Of a DNA stretch of 64,000 bases, positions 38,431 through 49,385 are shown piece after piece. Below the pieces are notes generated by a model. It saw only the letters and a list, made by a program, of their open reading frames with translations. It made no database searches and had not been told where the DNA came from. The DNA comes from Turnera subulata (lineage: Eukaryota > Streptophyta > Magnoliopsida > Malpighiales > Passifloraceae): positions 88,669 to 152,668 of the forward strand of contig JAKUCV010005628.1 in assembly GCA_028386065.3 (NCBI GenBank). Direction: 5' to 3'. The position numbers and the translations under genes are program-made. Numbering within the stretch: the first letter of the stretch is position 1; every line of letters starts with the position of its first letter.

Positions 38431-41400
38431 ATGGCTACGGGTGGGGAGAGAGTGCCGGTGGAGTTGTGCAAAGGCATCAACGGCCTCGACAAGGTGGTTC
38501 TCCGCGAAGGCCGCGCCGCCTCCGCCGAGGTAAAAACCGCCTCTTTTTGCTCCGCGATCCGGCGGTTTCCGCTTTTGATTTCTTGCTCCTAGGGTTTCTC
38601 CTGCCGTTTTCATGCTCCCGAATTTGTTGCTTCTTAGTGTTATGCAAGTGATGTTTGCTTACCCGTTCCTGTGCATCTTCTACTTCTTTTGCTTACAAGC
38701 TTACTTGACGGCGGCGATGAGTTAGTAACTAATTATGCCGTATCGGAGTGCTTCATTTCACATTTTGCGTCTTGATTCCCCCCTACTAGCAGATGCCGTG
38801 CGTTATGTGTTCTTCCTGCTAGTTACTGTATGATACTTGAGCAGTAGAGTGATCCTCAGATCCCGAGTAGCTGGTGTCGGTAGCCGATTCCATTTAATGT
38901 TTTATGATCAACAACCGTCCGGTTCCGTGAAATGTAGTAGGCTTGAGAATTGAATGTGTGTCTTATGTATTATATCGAACATGAAGAGAGCGTTCAGTTC
39001 CAACATTCTTCTATCTAGTCAATTGATTTGAACTTTGAAAGTAGTTGCTACTTGATGCCATTCCTGGCATTTGTATGGTGATAAGTTAGCAATCTTTGTT
39101 TTCTTTCCAAACTATAGTTTGTAATGCTCTTTAAACCACCAATTGGTATGCTAGATCAAATTTCTGCCCGGGCCTGTTGTTTACCAGGATCACTTGATGG
39201 AATTACAACTTGGATTGAGCGCTGGATTTTGCTACTTTCTTTCTTTTATCAGGAAGAGCAAAAGCTCTTGAGCACTTGTTTTCTTGTTTGTTTTGGTTTC
39301 GTTCGATCGTCCGGCAGTCTATTGTTTTTTCTTTTCACCATTTTATCCATATTCTTATATATGTGTCTTTTCTCCAGGTGTATCTGTATGGTGCTCACGT
39401 GACATCTTGGAAGAATGATCATGGGGAGGAGTTGCTTTTTGTTAGCAGTAAGGTGCTAAGGATGTTCTTATCATTATTATAGAAACAAAAACTATGTCCA
39501 CTTCTGTTTTTATTCTCAGCTTCACGAGTCAAGTTAGTGTTAAGTCGGATATATTTAGGATGCTTTGGTGTTTAACAGTTCCTTTGTCTAGGCTTACGTG
39601 TATGTTATAAGCTTGAAACAATTTCTACTGGTTTATGTTAATACCTATCCTTGCTCCGGTCTCTGTGGCTTCAAGTCTTTTGAAGTAATTGAATTGGTTG
39701 GAGTGGTTACCACAATGGAGGCCACAAGGGGATCTGCAAGTGTTAAATCAACATTTATCCTGGAGTTTGATGTAATTGATCTGTTGCTTCCCTTGTTTTG
39801 GCTAGTTAATATGATTGTTTGGTCCATGGTAAGCTATTGAAAATTATCATTATGGATTGTTATGACGGCTCTATGATTAGTGAAATCATCCTGTTATCCT
39901 AGTTTAAGTTAATGAAAGAATATGTTTCTCATCGTGAGGAGTGTTTCTTCTTTTCCAATCAATTGCTATTCCTTATGCACCTTGTGAAAAATTTTCCAGC
40001 TCTCTTTTACTTCTTTATATTTTGCATCAGAGTGCTGTTATAAATATGTAGTCTTGTGGTTTTGCTGATGTTCCACTCGTATTATCTCCTTATGATGGTG
40101 GTTATGGACTATGGAAAAATTAACTATTTCCTTTCTTTTCTCCTGCCTTAGTGAGGCCTATAGTAGCATAAGGGTGTTCTCAAGTCAAATATCTAGCAAT
40201 AAGTAACATCATGCATTAAGAATTAAGAAAGGGGAATAAGAGGATTTCTATTGCTTCCCGAAAAGCCTTGTTATATCAAATCTTGAACACTTAAGAGATT
40301 GAGCTTATGTGTGTGTTTTTTTTAGAAAATATACCACGGAACTGAGTGAATTATGATTTTGGAGGTTCAGTGATGCCCTTTTTTACTTTGGCTATCATGT
40401 TGAATGCTTGCTGTATGGTCAGGTTTATATGTCATTATATATGACGTGCAATACATATTTCGATTCCTTTGTTCTTGTCAATCTTGTTATTTTCTCAAAT
40501 GATTGTATGCTCCATTTTGCTTTGCTTGGATGTCAAGTTAAAACGAGCTTTCTATGAAGGCTTATTTCCTTAGTTACACTTTAACCTCGCTAATAAATCC
40601 CAGCTGACTGTATTTAATATCTCGTGCAGGCTATTTTTAAGCCTCCAAAAGCAATTCGTGGGGGCATTCCAATATGCTTTCCTCAAGTATGTACTTACAC
40701 TGCAGCTTCGCTTCATACTTGCTTAACTGAGTTCATCCTTTTCAAGGAAACTTGCTCCATGTATGCAGTTCTCAAATCATGGTTCTCTTGAGGCCCACGG
40801 ATTTGCCAGGAATAGGTTTTGGTCCATTGACACTGACCCTCCTCCTTTTCCAACAAATTCTACCAGTAAGGCTTTCATTGACTTGATCCTCAAGCCCAGT
40901 GAAGATGATGCTCAAAAATGGCCTCATAGGTGAAATAGTTGAAGTTATCACTATTCTTTGTTTTTCAAAAAACTAGAATCCTGTGGACTTGTAAACTCAT
41001 CTATTAATCTACCCCTTTTTTGTCCTGCTCTTAGTTACGAGTTCCGTCTGAGGGTCACTTTGAGCCCTGCAGGAGATCTGATGCTGACATCTCGCATCAG
41101 GAATACCAACAGTGATGGAAAGCCATTTTCTTTCACATTTGCATATCATACGTATTTCTCTGTTTCAGACATCAGGTAAGTTTAAAGTTGCAATCTAAGA
41201 CAGTATTGGTTACATTATATAACCTTAACTTTTGCTTGTAACAAGTTCTTTGATCCACCACCAAATTTTCTGCCACTGATACTGGGATTACTTAAAAGTT
41301 TTCCCATCAGGTTCTCTCTTGTTTGTTCCATTCCTACTATACAGCATCACTTCTATCGAACCTGCTATTAGCTGCAAATAACTGTAGCTTTGTACACAAT

Positions 41401-42918
41401 GTCAAAAGCTTGTAACCTGTTGCATATCTTAAAGTGAAGAGGTTGCAGAAAAAAGAAATGTCAATTCCCCATGACCATGATTTCAGTTACAATTGTGAAT
41501 GTGACTATTTAGGAATACTGTTATAAACTGAATCACTGCAAATCTCCTCTAACTGCACCAGTTATTTGAGTGTATTTTTAGAGTTTGAAATTGAAGTATT
41601 CCATTTTTATCATTCTTCTGTTTGTCTTTATTATCTTCCCTGCATTATTTGTCATGATATCCCTCATGTTCCAGAAACATTTTTGTTATGGTCTCTCAAG
41701 GAACGGCTGACTATTAATTATAACTGTTTCCAGCTGGCAAAACCTTTTTGCAGTTGTCATCAAATTCTGGCTCCTTTGTTTTGGCAACTTAACTACCTTA
41801 GTATTTGGTAGGCTATAATGGCCTTTTGCTTCTCTTTGTTGTTTTCAGTGAAGTTCGGGTTGAAGGTCTTGAGACACTTGATTATCTGGACAATTTGCAG
41901 AATAAGGAGCGCTTTACTGAGCAAGGTGATGCCTTAACATTTGAATCAGAAGTAAGTGGAGTATTTCTTAGTTTACTTTTTTGTTTTTTCTTTAAATAGT
42001 AGTATCCAATTCATTCATGTCTTTCTTATATAGGTTGACAAGATATACCTCAGCACTCCTACGAAGATTGCTATTCTGGATCATGAAAAGAAGAGAACAT
42101 TTGTATTACGCAAAGATGGACTTCCAGATGCTGGTAAAATTGGCTTCTTTCTTCCTCAAAACTCTTCTTTTAGGAGGACTTTAAGTTTGCATCTCATATA
42201 CACTTGACCTTTATGTGTCAGGAATTGTACTTAAAAAACTGATATGCCATTCCTAATAAGAAAATCTACTTAGGGACTGGAAGGGGCCAGAAAGCTGCTC
42301 TTGCCTTTTCCCTTAATATCATAATGGCATATCATGCCTATCAGGGCTTACATGTGAAGCTTGATAGAGTTAGTTATCAATTTTCAAGTCAGCTATCATG
42401 CATGAAGGACAACTGATTGAAAAGCTGAGGTTTGCCTCATGAGCTTTAGAATCGCAAAAAAAAAAATTCTGAAGTAAATTTATCCATCTAATTCAAACTC
42501 AAATCTGGATGCTATTACTTTGACTGTCCCTCGGCCTTTGCAGCTCTTTACCATTTTATATATGATGAGAAAGATAGTACGCCTTTCTTTTATATATGAC
42601 CTGTTGTTTTTTCATGTTTTTATTTTTTCGGATTAAAAGCACCTTGGTTTTGAAGAGCTCTCTGTACATTATTTACATTGGGTTCATCCTCCTTTGCAAG
42701 CAGTGGTTTGGAATCCATGGGATAAGAAGGCAAAATCTTTGGTTGATTTTGGGGATGATGAATACAAGCACATGCTTTGTGTGGAGGCTGCTGCTATTGA
42801 GAAACCAATCACACTAAAACCCGGGGAGGAGTGGAAAGGAAGGCTAGAACTGTGTGCGGTTCCTTCCAGTTACTGTAGTGGGCAACTCGACCCTGAGAAG
42901 GTTCTGCAGAACGCTTGA
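38431..42918 (+). CDS. Glucose-6-phosphate 1-epimerase-like protein
   Basis: Eight exons: 38431-38529, 39378-39452, 40630-40686, 40769-40929, 41035-41175, 41849-41951, 42034-42133, 42704-42918. They join to 316 residues, the usual size of the plant aldose-epimerase-like (apospory-associated protein C) group. Landmarks are YLYGAHVTSWKN, RGGIPICFPQFSNHG, EAHGFARN with H87, FTFAYHTYFSVSDI with H169, VVWNPWDKKAK and MLCVEAAAI with E273. By family, H169 and E273 are the catalytic pair that interconverts the alpha and beta anomers of glucose 6-phosphate. No transit peptide is visible, so a cytosolic location is likely. True galactose mutarotases differ in these motifs, so the hexose-phosphate assignment is preferred. 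The first intron is long (848 bases). Confidence 0.92.
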
Positions 42919-45673
42919 AAAAGATTCATGGTTTTGATCTTATACACTGTACAGCTACATTTGCTGGAGGTTTAATGTCGGCACCTAAATATGTAGTTGG
43001 TGGTGCATTTGAGTACTGGAACATCACATTTATGTTGACCTGTCATCTGTTGCCGGAGAAGGGCTGGAGGTTTGAATATTCCGAGTTCTATACGATGCTA
43101 TCTTAGAAATGAGATATGATTCACTTTGTATGTTTCAAAGGACATAATGGATAATGCTCCACAAAGTTACTCTCTTTTTTTTTCTTAAAAAACTTATGTA
43201 TAATTGCTTCTGTATGGAAATGAAATGATCCGATATATTCATGATTCAAGTGATTCTAGTAGTGCAACTGATTGATTTGTTATTGGAGTGTGGTTTTGTT
43301 CTGTTCCACAGTTTAGGCTTGACACTATAGTTTGGTAGAGTGTTTGAGAAAAAACAAGTATGTTTAGCATGGCCTTGCGGCAGCACTGTGTGCGAACAAT
43401 GTTCAGCCAATTCTGGTCCGTTCCATAGTACGCCATGCAACAGCAACTTTGTTAGAGTCATACAGGATACAGCCAGCAATCACAATTCGTATAAGCCTGT
43501 GGGCAGTGGGTCATATCTTATTGTCTCAACTTGCTCATTCACCATCACACGCAAACATGGGTTGCTAATGCCTAATAGTCCAAGCCAGATGGGTCTTCTT
43601 TCCTCCTTAATCATTTACTTACTAGTTGATTTTAGCAGCCAATGCATTTAGCTATGGCTTAATTATTTCAGAAGTGGTTTTTTTAATCCTAAGCCCGTGT
43701 AATTTTTTTAAAAAATATTTTTACCTTTAAAGGATACAACTAAAGGACTTGGAATCCGGACTTCGTACTATACAAGGGAGAGCAGCCAGGATGCATTATT
43801 AAAATTATTACCCATAGGATATGGACAGGCCGCCAACAAAGACGAATGGGTCGCTTTCCATCCTCTTAGACGTTAGCCCAAATTCTATGCTCTTGTTTGG
43901 AGTCTTCTTTGACTTAAAACATCCCTATAAACATTTCACCAAAAAAAAGAAAAAAAAAACATCCCTATAAACAAAATCATGCAGGGAAAGAGACTACTCT
44001 ACTGCAGGTCAGACCCAGAATATGCATCCTCCTACCTCCGGCTGGGGGCACTCCATGTGAAGGGACAAAGCACAAAGTCAGAGTCCATTACACCAACTTT
44101 CCCCCAACTCAGTCCAAAGTAAAGCTGGTTTAAAGAAAGAAGTTTGTTCGTTAAAGGCTAAAACGAAAGATGGCCTTCTTGTTGTATTTAATACCACAAT
44201 ACAATATTTTTGGCCGACAAAAACAATCAACAACAATACAGGCTCCTTTTCTGCTGTATTTTGTATTTTGTACTCGATAAATAATTATATTTTAATAATT
44301 GGATTCCCTTCATAAAATCAAGGATAATCACACCAAAATCAATACAAAAACAATATAAATCAAACAAATGTACAGATTACAATTAACTTAACTTTTTCCA
44401 TCAAACAACAAAATTATGCAATACTAGCTAGATGATCAGATGAATATACCTCCCAAAGTATCGCATTGGATTCCATCATTCCACCCACCACTCCAAATGA
44501 TCACCGCAGAAAGATTACAAGCATGAGGAGGCCATTGTTTCCACAGCAAAGGAGCTTTTTTATCAAGCTCAGCCACACCACACTACACCATATTCATCTC
44601 GTGAAAGACCCTTAATCCTCACCCATTAGCGATAATATATGCACAAGCACAAACCAGTCAAAGACCAACAAATTAACAAACCACCATTTTACACCAACCA
44701 CTAGCGACCTAACTATTACCAAACTCAACATTTTATCCCTATCTCTGCAACACAAATAACCTATTGCTACAAAACAATTCAACTCAATCTAAAGAACCCA
44801 AATAAAAAACCATTCTCACAACAAACACCAAGGTTTTGACAAGTGACGAGACAAAGAGAGAAGATTAGCATGGTGTCTCCCCAATGATGACGTGCACAAC
44901 TCAAAAAACAGTAAGTTGAAAGTACTATCCTTGTCACACTAATATTATTATGGGAAAAACCTTATAAAAATTAATTGGTCAACAATTGGAATGGTGTATA
45001 TCTTTGTAAGTTAGGCAATCAACTTGTTGCTGGGTTTCAGTTATGCATTTGGTAGGCTAACCATTATTATTCATTACATTATAAAGTTTCAATTTGTCAA
45101 GGCACCCAGTGATGAGTTTGCATACCAACATAGAGTCACTCCATTCTCCTTTCAAATTTAAAAAAAAAAAAAGGAAGGAGGAAGCTGACCAAATAATCAA
45201 TATCTCCCCTCTTGTCAAAGAAACAACTAATTGGCTTTTCAATCCTATTTAATTGTAGGAATTTATGGTGACTACCCTTAATTTGTTTGATAAGATTATG
45301 CATAAAAGTAGGAATTATTCATGTGCAGACTTCAAATTAAGGAGAATTAAGCCCTGCATGCATGTGCACATTTTATCTGCACTGGTGGCAATGCCGTGTG
45401 CAATTATCTTACAGGGTTCTTGACAGCTTTTGTCAGAAAAATTTGGTCCATAATGGACAGCATCATATATATATATATATCAAAAAAGAAGTAGGTATGT
45501 ATCAATAGTAATAAGATGCTGATAGTACTGAAGGCAAATATAACCAATCAATTAGTATGCAATATAAGATGATGAACACGGCAAATTTCTTTACGGTCTC
45601 ACCTAATCATCACATGCAGAGAACTAGTCATGTCATTTTGGAGGAAATGGAAAACAACATCTTATCCCAATTC
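42919..45673. other. Intergenic region between the epimerase gene and the SINE
   Basis: The first 200-300 bases are the epimerase 3' UTR. No gene is supported in the rest. It holds one tiny poly(A) insertion (43934-43955) and, at the right, a TA dinucleotide run near 45467-45480. Confidence 0.4.
43934..43955 (+). mobile_element. Minimal retroposition footprint: TTTCACC plus A-rich tail
   Basis: AAAACATCCCTATAAACA occurs at 43916-43933 and again at 43956-43973. The insert is only TTTCACC followed by an adenine-rich run with one G. The TTTC(A/G)ACC-type end resembles the 3' end of the LINE at 21613-24126 (GGTTTCGACC plus poly(A)), which suggests a LINE-mobilised, almost fully truncated copy. 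Confidence 0.75.
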
Positions 45674-45692
45674 AATAATTGAGTTTTATTTT
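45674..45692. repeat. Target-site duplication, left copy (SINE)
   Basis: AATAATTGAGTTTTATTTT occurs here and at 45859-45877, a 19-base exact match bracketing the SINE. Confidence 0.9.
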
Positions 45693-45858
45693 TTTGGTTT
45701 CCCACTGGTATCCCGGACCAGTCCGCCACTCGGGTAGCACACTTAAGCAATGGTGGGTGAGTCTCCTAAATGAGATTTTTTATGTACACGAGGACTCAAA
45801 CCCGAGACCTCGCTTAAGCGGAACAAGGCGCTTATCACTTGAACCAAGCTCAATTGGT
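45693..45858 (-). mobile_element. tRNA-related SINE
   Basis: A minus-strand insertion of about 166 bases between 19-base duplications. On the minus strand the head carries an A box (TGGTTCAAGTG, 45836-45846) and, 33 bases on, a B box (GGTTTGAGTCC, 45792-45802, one change from consensus), the internal RNA polymerase III promoter. The body then runs through GGTGGGTGA-like sequence (as complement) to a 3' end of GGGAAACC and an adenine run that merges with the duplication. It has no coding capacity and would depend on a LINE for movement. Confidence 0.88.
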
Positions 45859-45877
45859 AATAATTGAGTTTTATTTT
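45859..45877. repeat. Target-site duplication, right copy (SINE)
   Basis: Exact repeat of 45674-45692 at the 5' end of the minus-strand SINE. Confidence 0.9.
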
Positions 45878-47706
45878 AAGCAGTTCTAAGATCTTTCAAG
45901 TCTGCAGGTTACCTTTATTCATTCATATGTAAGAAACCAGCAAAAAAGGAATCAAAACCAAGGGCTAGTAGGGACAGACCAAAACTAAACCTGCAAAAAT
46001 CAATCAGCTTGTAGCTTGATTGGTATTTTTGCATAACAGGGAGGGATGAATTATATATAAAAAAACCCTTAAAAAGTGTAAAATGCCAAAAAGAAAAAGT
46101 ACGTTAAGAAAGTCAGGCTTCAATTGAAAAGGGATTTTATAGTTTTCAAATAAAAAATCGTCTGTTGGGGGTAGGGCCTCCTCCTTTTGCACCACCCTCT
46201 GTATAAAATTCTTCCATTTGCTGCACATACATCTGGAGAATCTCAGTCCTCAGAATCCAGTTCGATTTTGATTGTAATTTGTTAAAATTAATTAAGTGTT
46301 GAAAGCTGGGATTAGTTGATATAATATATCATAATAATTGTACCAACAATCAATTTAATCAAGTTCTAGTAACCATAAAGATTAAAGTCTTAAAGAGTTG
46401 GGTCATTATTTAGTGCATTAATACTAAATAATGATATCCTCTTAGGAAACTAGTACATATAAATAATTAAATATAGAGGTTAGCAAACGTGGCAAGTTGC
46501 AGTTTAAATTTCCAGACTTGCATGAAAATCATCACAAGATTCCACTATGTGTATGTAGTGTTATATAGAGACTTTTGTTTTTGTACATATTGAACATTTC
46601 ACCTGTGAGATCATATTTTGCTTGCTCATGAAATCATGATTGTGAAATCCTTTTGCTTCTTCTAGTTATTCTATTTGAACTTCATTCCGTATAACATGAT
46701 CATCTTTTACATATATCAGTACTAATACTGACTTTTAATCTCTTTCTCAAAAAAAGGTCAAGTCAAGAGATTATGACAGTTTTCCTATATAAAAAAGATT
46801 ATAGCCCATAAGCTATATCGTCTCCATATCCTGTGATTCACCATAAAACAAAAGATATTCTTTGGTAATTAATTTGCTTTGACACTAATTAAGATGAACT
46901 ACAAGGAGTGACGGTCTCGGGGTTCGAGTCTCATCTTCATTGTCTAGTATTACAAAAAAATGAACTACAAGCTAGAATAGAATACGGCATAAAATCTCAC
47001 TCTGTAGCCAAAATCTTTGTCCTTGATTTTTAAACTGGCCTGGTAGTTGCTAATCTGAACTGATTAGGTGGTGCTGAAGGAGGAAAGTAATCAAATGCTT
47101 AGCTGATTCACTGAATTAGAAAATGGAAAAGAGCTCTAAAAAATTAAGCAAAACTCAATCACTGGCTATATAGAGCCTTACTTAGATGGATGGAGGCCAA
47201 GTGGGGCGAGGGAAAGGTGGTTATGACGTGATATTAGTTTTACTCGAGAGTGGTTAGCTACTAACATGCAAATTGAGTTGGCACAACCATGCAAAATCAC
47301 TGAGATTTGCGACTAATTTTAATTAGTCAACACAGTTTCTAAGAACTACACATTAGGTAGATGTTCAAGTATGTTACGCTAATTACCAAATTAATCAGCA
47401 TTTGACAATGTATGTGAGACACAGTTTGTAACATTCTAGTCAAAAAAAAAAAAAAAAGGATTAACAGAAGCAAGAACTTATGCATCCGAGGCTCAATCAT
47501 TAGGTGACTAATTGACAATTATACTAATACTTTTTAAACTAGAAGATGCCAATAACAACTACCAAGTATGTCATCATCCCAATTTATCCTCAATTTTTGA
47601 GAGAATTATATATCATTTGGCCAGAGTGTCCATAGTAGACTACTCTTCTTTATTGTTCCATCAGCTTACAAAAATCAATCTATGCTTATCTTTTTAATTT
47701 TTTCTC
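45878..47706. other. Intergenic region upstream of the peroxidase gene
   Basis: AT-rich DNA without a supported gene, holding a 5'-truncated SINE at 46906-46959. The right end is the peroxidase promoter. Confidence 0.4.
46906..46959 (+). mobile_element. 5'-truncated SINE remnant, 54 bp
   Basis: ATGAACTACAAG occurs at 46894-46905 and 46960-46971. The 54 bases between contain a B-box word (GGTTCGAGTCT at 46921-46931), a short tail and six or seven terminal adenines. The A box is absent, as expected after 5' truncation. It is on the plus strand, opposite to the SINE at 45693-45858. Confidence 0.8.
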
Positions 47707-47714
47707 TATATAAG
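47707..47714 (+). promoter_or_regulatory. TATA box of the peroxidase gene
   Basis: TATATAAG at 47707-47714, 66 bases before the chosen start codon. A start of transcription about 30 bases downstream would give a short leader and would leave out the out-of-frame ATG at 47734. Confidence 0.65.
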
Positions 47715-47779
47715 CAGAGACATCATTGATCCCATGGACATAGCACATGATCACAACAAGACTAGCACACAAGACCACC

Positions 47780-49385
47780 ATGGAGAAACAAAGCTTCATT
47801 GTCCTAGCAATATTTCTTCTCCTTAGTACAACAGCTTCTGCTCAACTTAGCCAAAACTTCTACAAGAACATATGCCCCAATGTTGAATCACTAGTCCGCT
47901 CTGCTGTCCAGAAGAAGTTCCAGCAGACCTTCGTCACTGCCCCGGCTACCCTCCGTCTCTTCTTCCATGATTGCTTTGTCCGGGTTAGTACTTTAATTAG
48001 AGTACCACTTAAGCTACAAGCTGAAATAATTACTAGCATATGTCACACTTGGACATGAACTAGAGCCTAATATAGTAATATTGTTGGTGGAATATTCTTA
48101 CATATAGGGATGTGATGCCTCGGTGCTGATTGCTTCCCCGAGTAACAATGCGGAGAAGGATCACCCCGATGATATTTCGCTGGCCGGAGATGGATTCGAC
48201 ACAGTGATCAAGGCCAAGGCAGCAGTGGACAGTGATCCCCGGTGCAAGAACAGAGTTTCTTGTGCTGACATACTAGCTCTTGCTACTAGAGAAGTGGTAG
48301 CCTTGGTATGCAAAATTAATGTTGTCTTCTTCTTCTGGTTGTTTATTTTAGCTTAGCACTTTATGAATCATGGGATGCACTATTTCCAGTACTAGCTAGC
48401 CTGTATTAGAAATTATATGGCTCACTTTCTAACCTCTCCATGTGCATCTCACTAATCAGATTTAAATACATGGCTTTTGTAACAGTGATTGCATTAAATT
48501 TATTCAAATGCAGGCTGGGGGTCCATTTTATCCTGTCGAATTAGGAAGGAGAGATGGGAGGATATCTACAATAGCTAGTGTACAAAACAAGCTCCCTCAC
48601 CCTGAATTCAACTTAGACCAGCTCAATGCCATGTTTAATCCTCATGGTCTTACCCAGACCGACATGATTGCACTATCAGGTAAAATTTAAAAATATACAT
48701 TGCTTGTAATTTTGTAAAGCTAGTTTATTATCCTGCAATTAATTATTATTAGACTCCTATAGTCAATTTCGAGCTGGGTCGGCCTTACGTATAAACAGGC
48801 CGACCCAAGCCCGAATATAAACGGCTTAAGCTTGGCTCGTAAGAAATTGCCGAGTTCGAGCTCTTTCTGAGCTAAGAGCTCTCGAGCAGTTCACGAATAG
48901 GCTCGGCTCGGCTCATCAACATCCCTCGGCCCACTGATTTGCTTCCAAACACTAATTAACAACTAATTAATCCCACAGGTGCGCACACAATTGGGTTCTC
49001 TCACTGTGGAAAGTTCTCAAAGCGGATCTACAGGTTCAGCCCGACAAACAGAATCGACCCAACTCTGAATCTGCAATACGCAATGAGCCTGAGGCAGATG
49101 TGCCCAGTAAACGTGGACCCAAGAATCGCCATCAACATGGACCCAACAACACCCCGGACCTTCGACAACGCCTACTTCAAGAATCTGCAGCAAGGAAAGG
49201 GCCTATTCACATCGGACCAGATCTTGTTTACGGATCAGAGGTCCAGGCCCACTGTCAACTTCTTTGCTTCCAATAACGCCGCTTTCCAACAGGCCTTTGT
49301 CACTGCCATAACTAAGTTGGGCCGGGTCGGGGTCCTTACTGGATTTCAAGGAGAAATACGCCGGGATTGTACCCGTGCAAACTAA
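47780..49385 (+). CDS. Class III peroxidase, secreted
   Basis: Four exons, 47780-47983, 48108-48305, 48514-48679 and 48979-49385, at the classic three intron positions of the family; 324 residues. Residues 1-22 are a signal peptide ([16 protein letters not shown]) and the mature protein starts QLSQNFY. The distal haem motif is [17 protein letters not shown] and the proximal one [13 protein letters not shown]. All eight disulfide cysteines are present (NICP, HDC, RGC, PRC, VSC, SHC, RQMC, RRDC). These enzymes use hydrogen peroxide to oxidise phenolics in the wall or apoplast, as in lignin cross-linking; the substrate here is unknown. An in-frame ATG at 47747 would add 11 residues before the signal peptide, so 47780 is preferred. 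Intron 3 contains a decayed repeat (48775-48935). Confidence 0.95.
48775..48935. repeat. Decayed GCTCGGCTCG repeat in peroxidase intron 3
   Basis: The interval contains AGCCCGAATATAAACGGCT, CGAGTTCGAGCTC and GAATAGGCTCGGCTCGGCTC, and ends ATCAACATCCCT. These parallel the MITE at 13021-13391 (GAGCCCGAATATAAGTAGGC and GGCTCGGCTCGTTTACACCCCT). The ends are too diverged to place a duplication. It appears to be an old relative of that element. Confidence 0.6.

Noticed and set aside
43239..43651. Possible gene downstream of the epimerase
   Set aside because: Competing short frames on both strands, no splice-supported extension, no motif.
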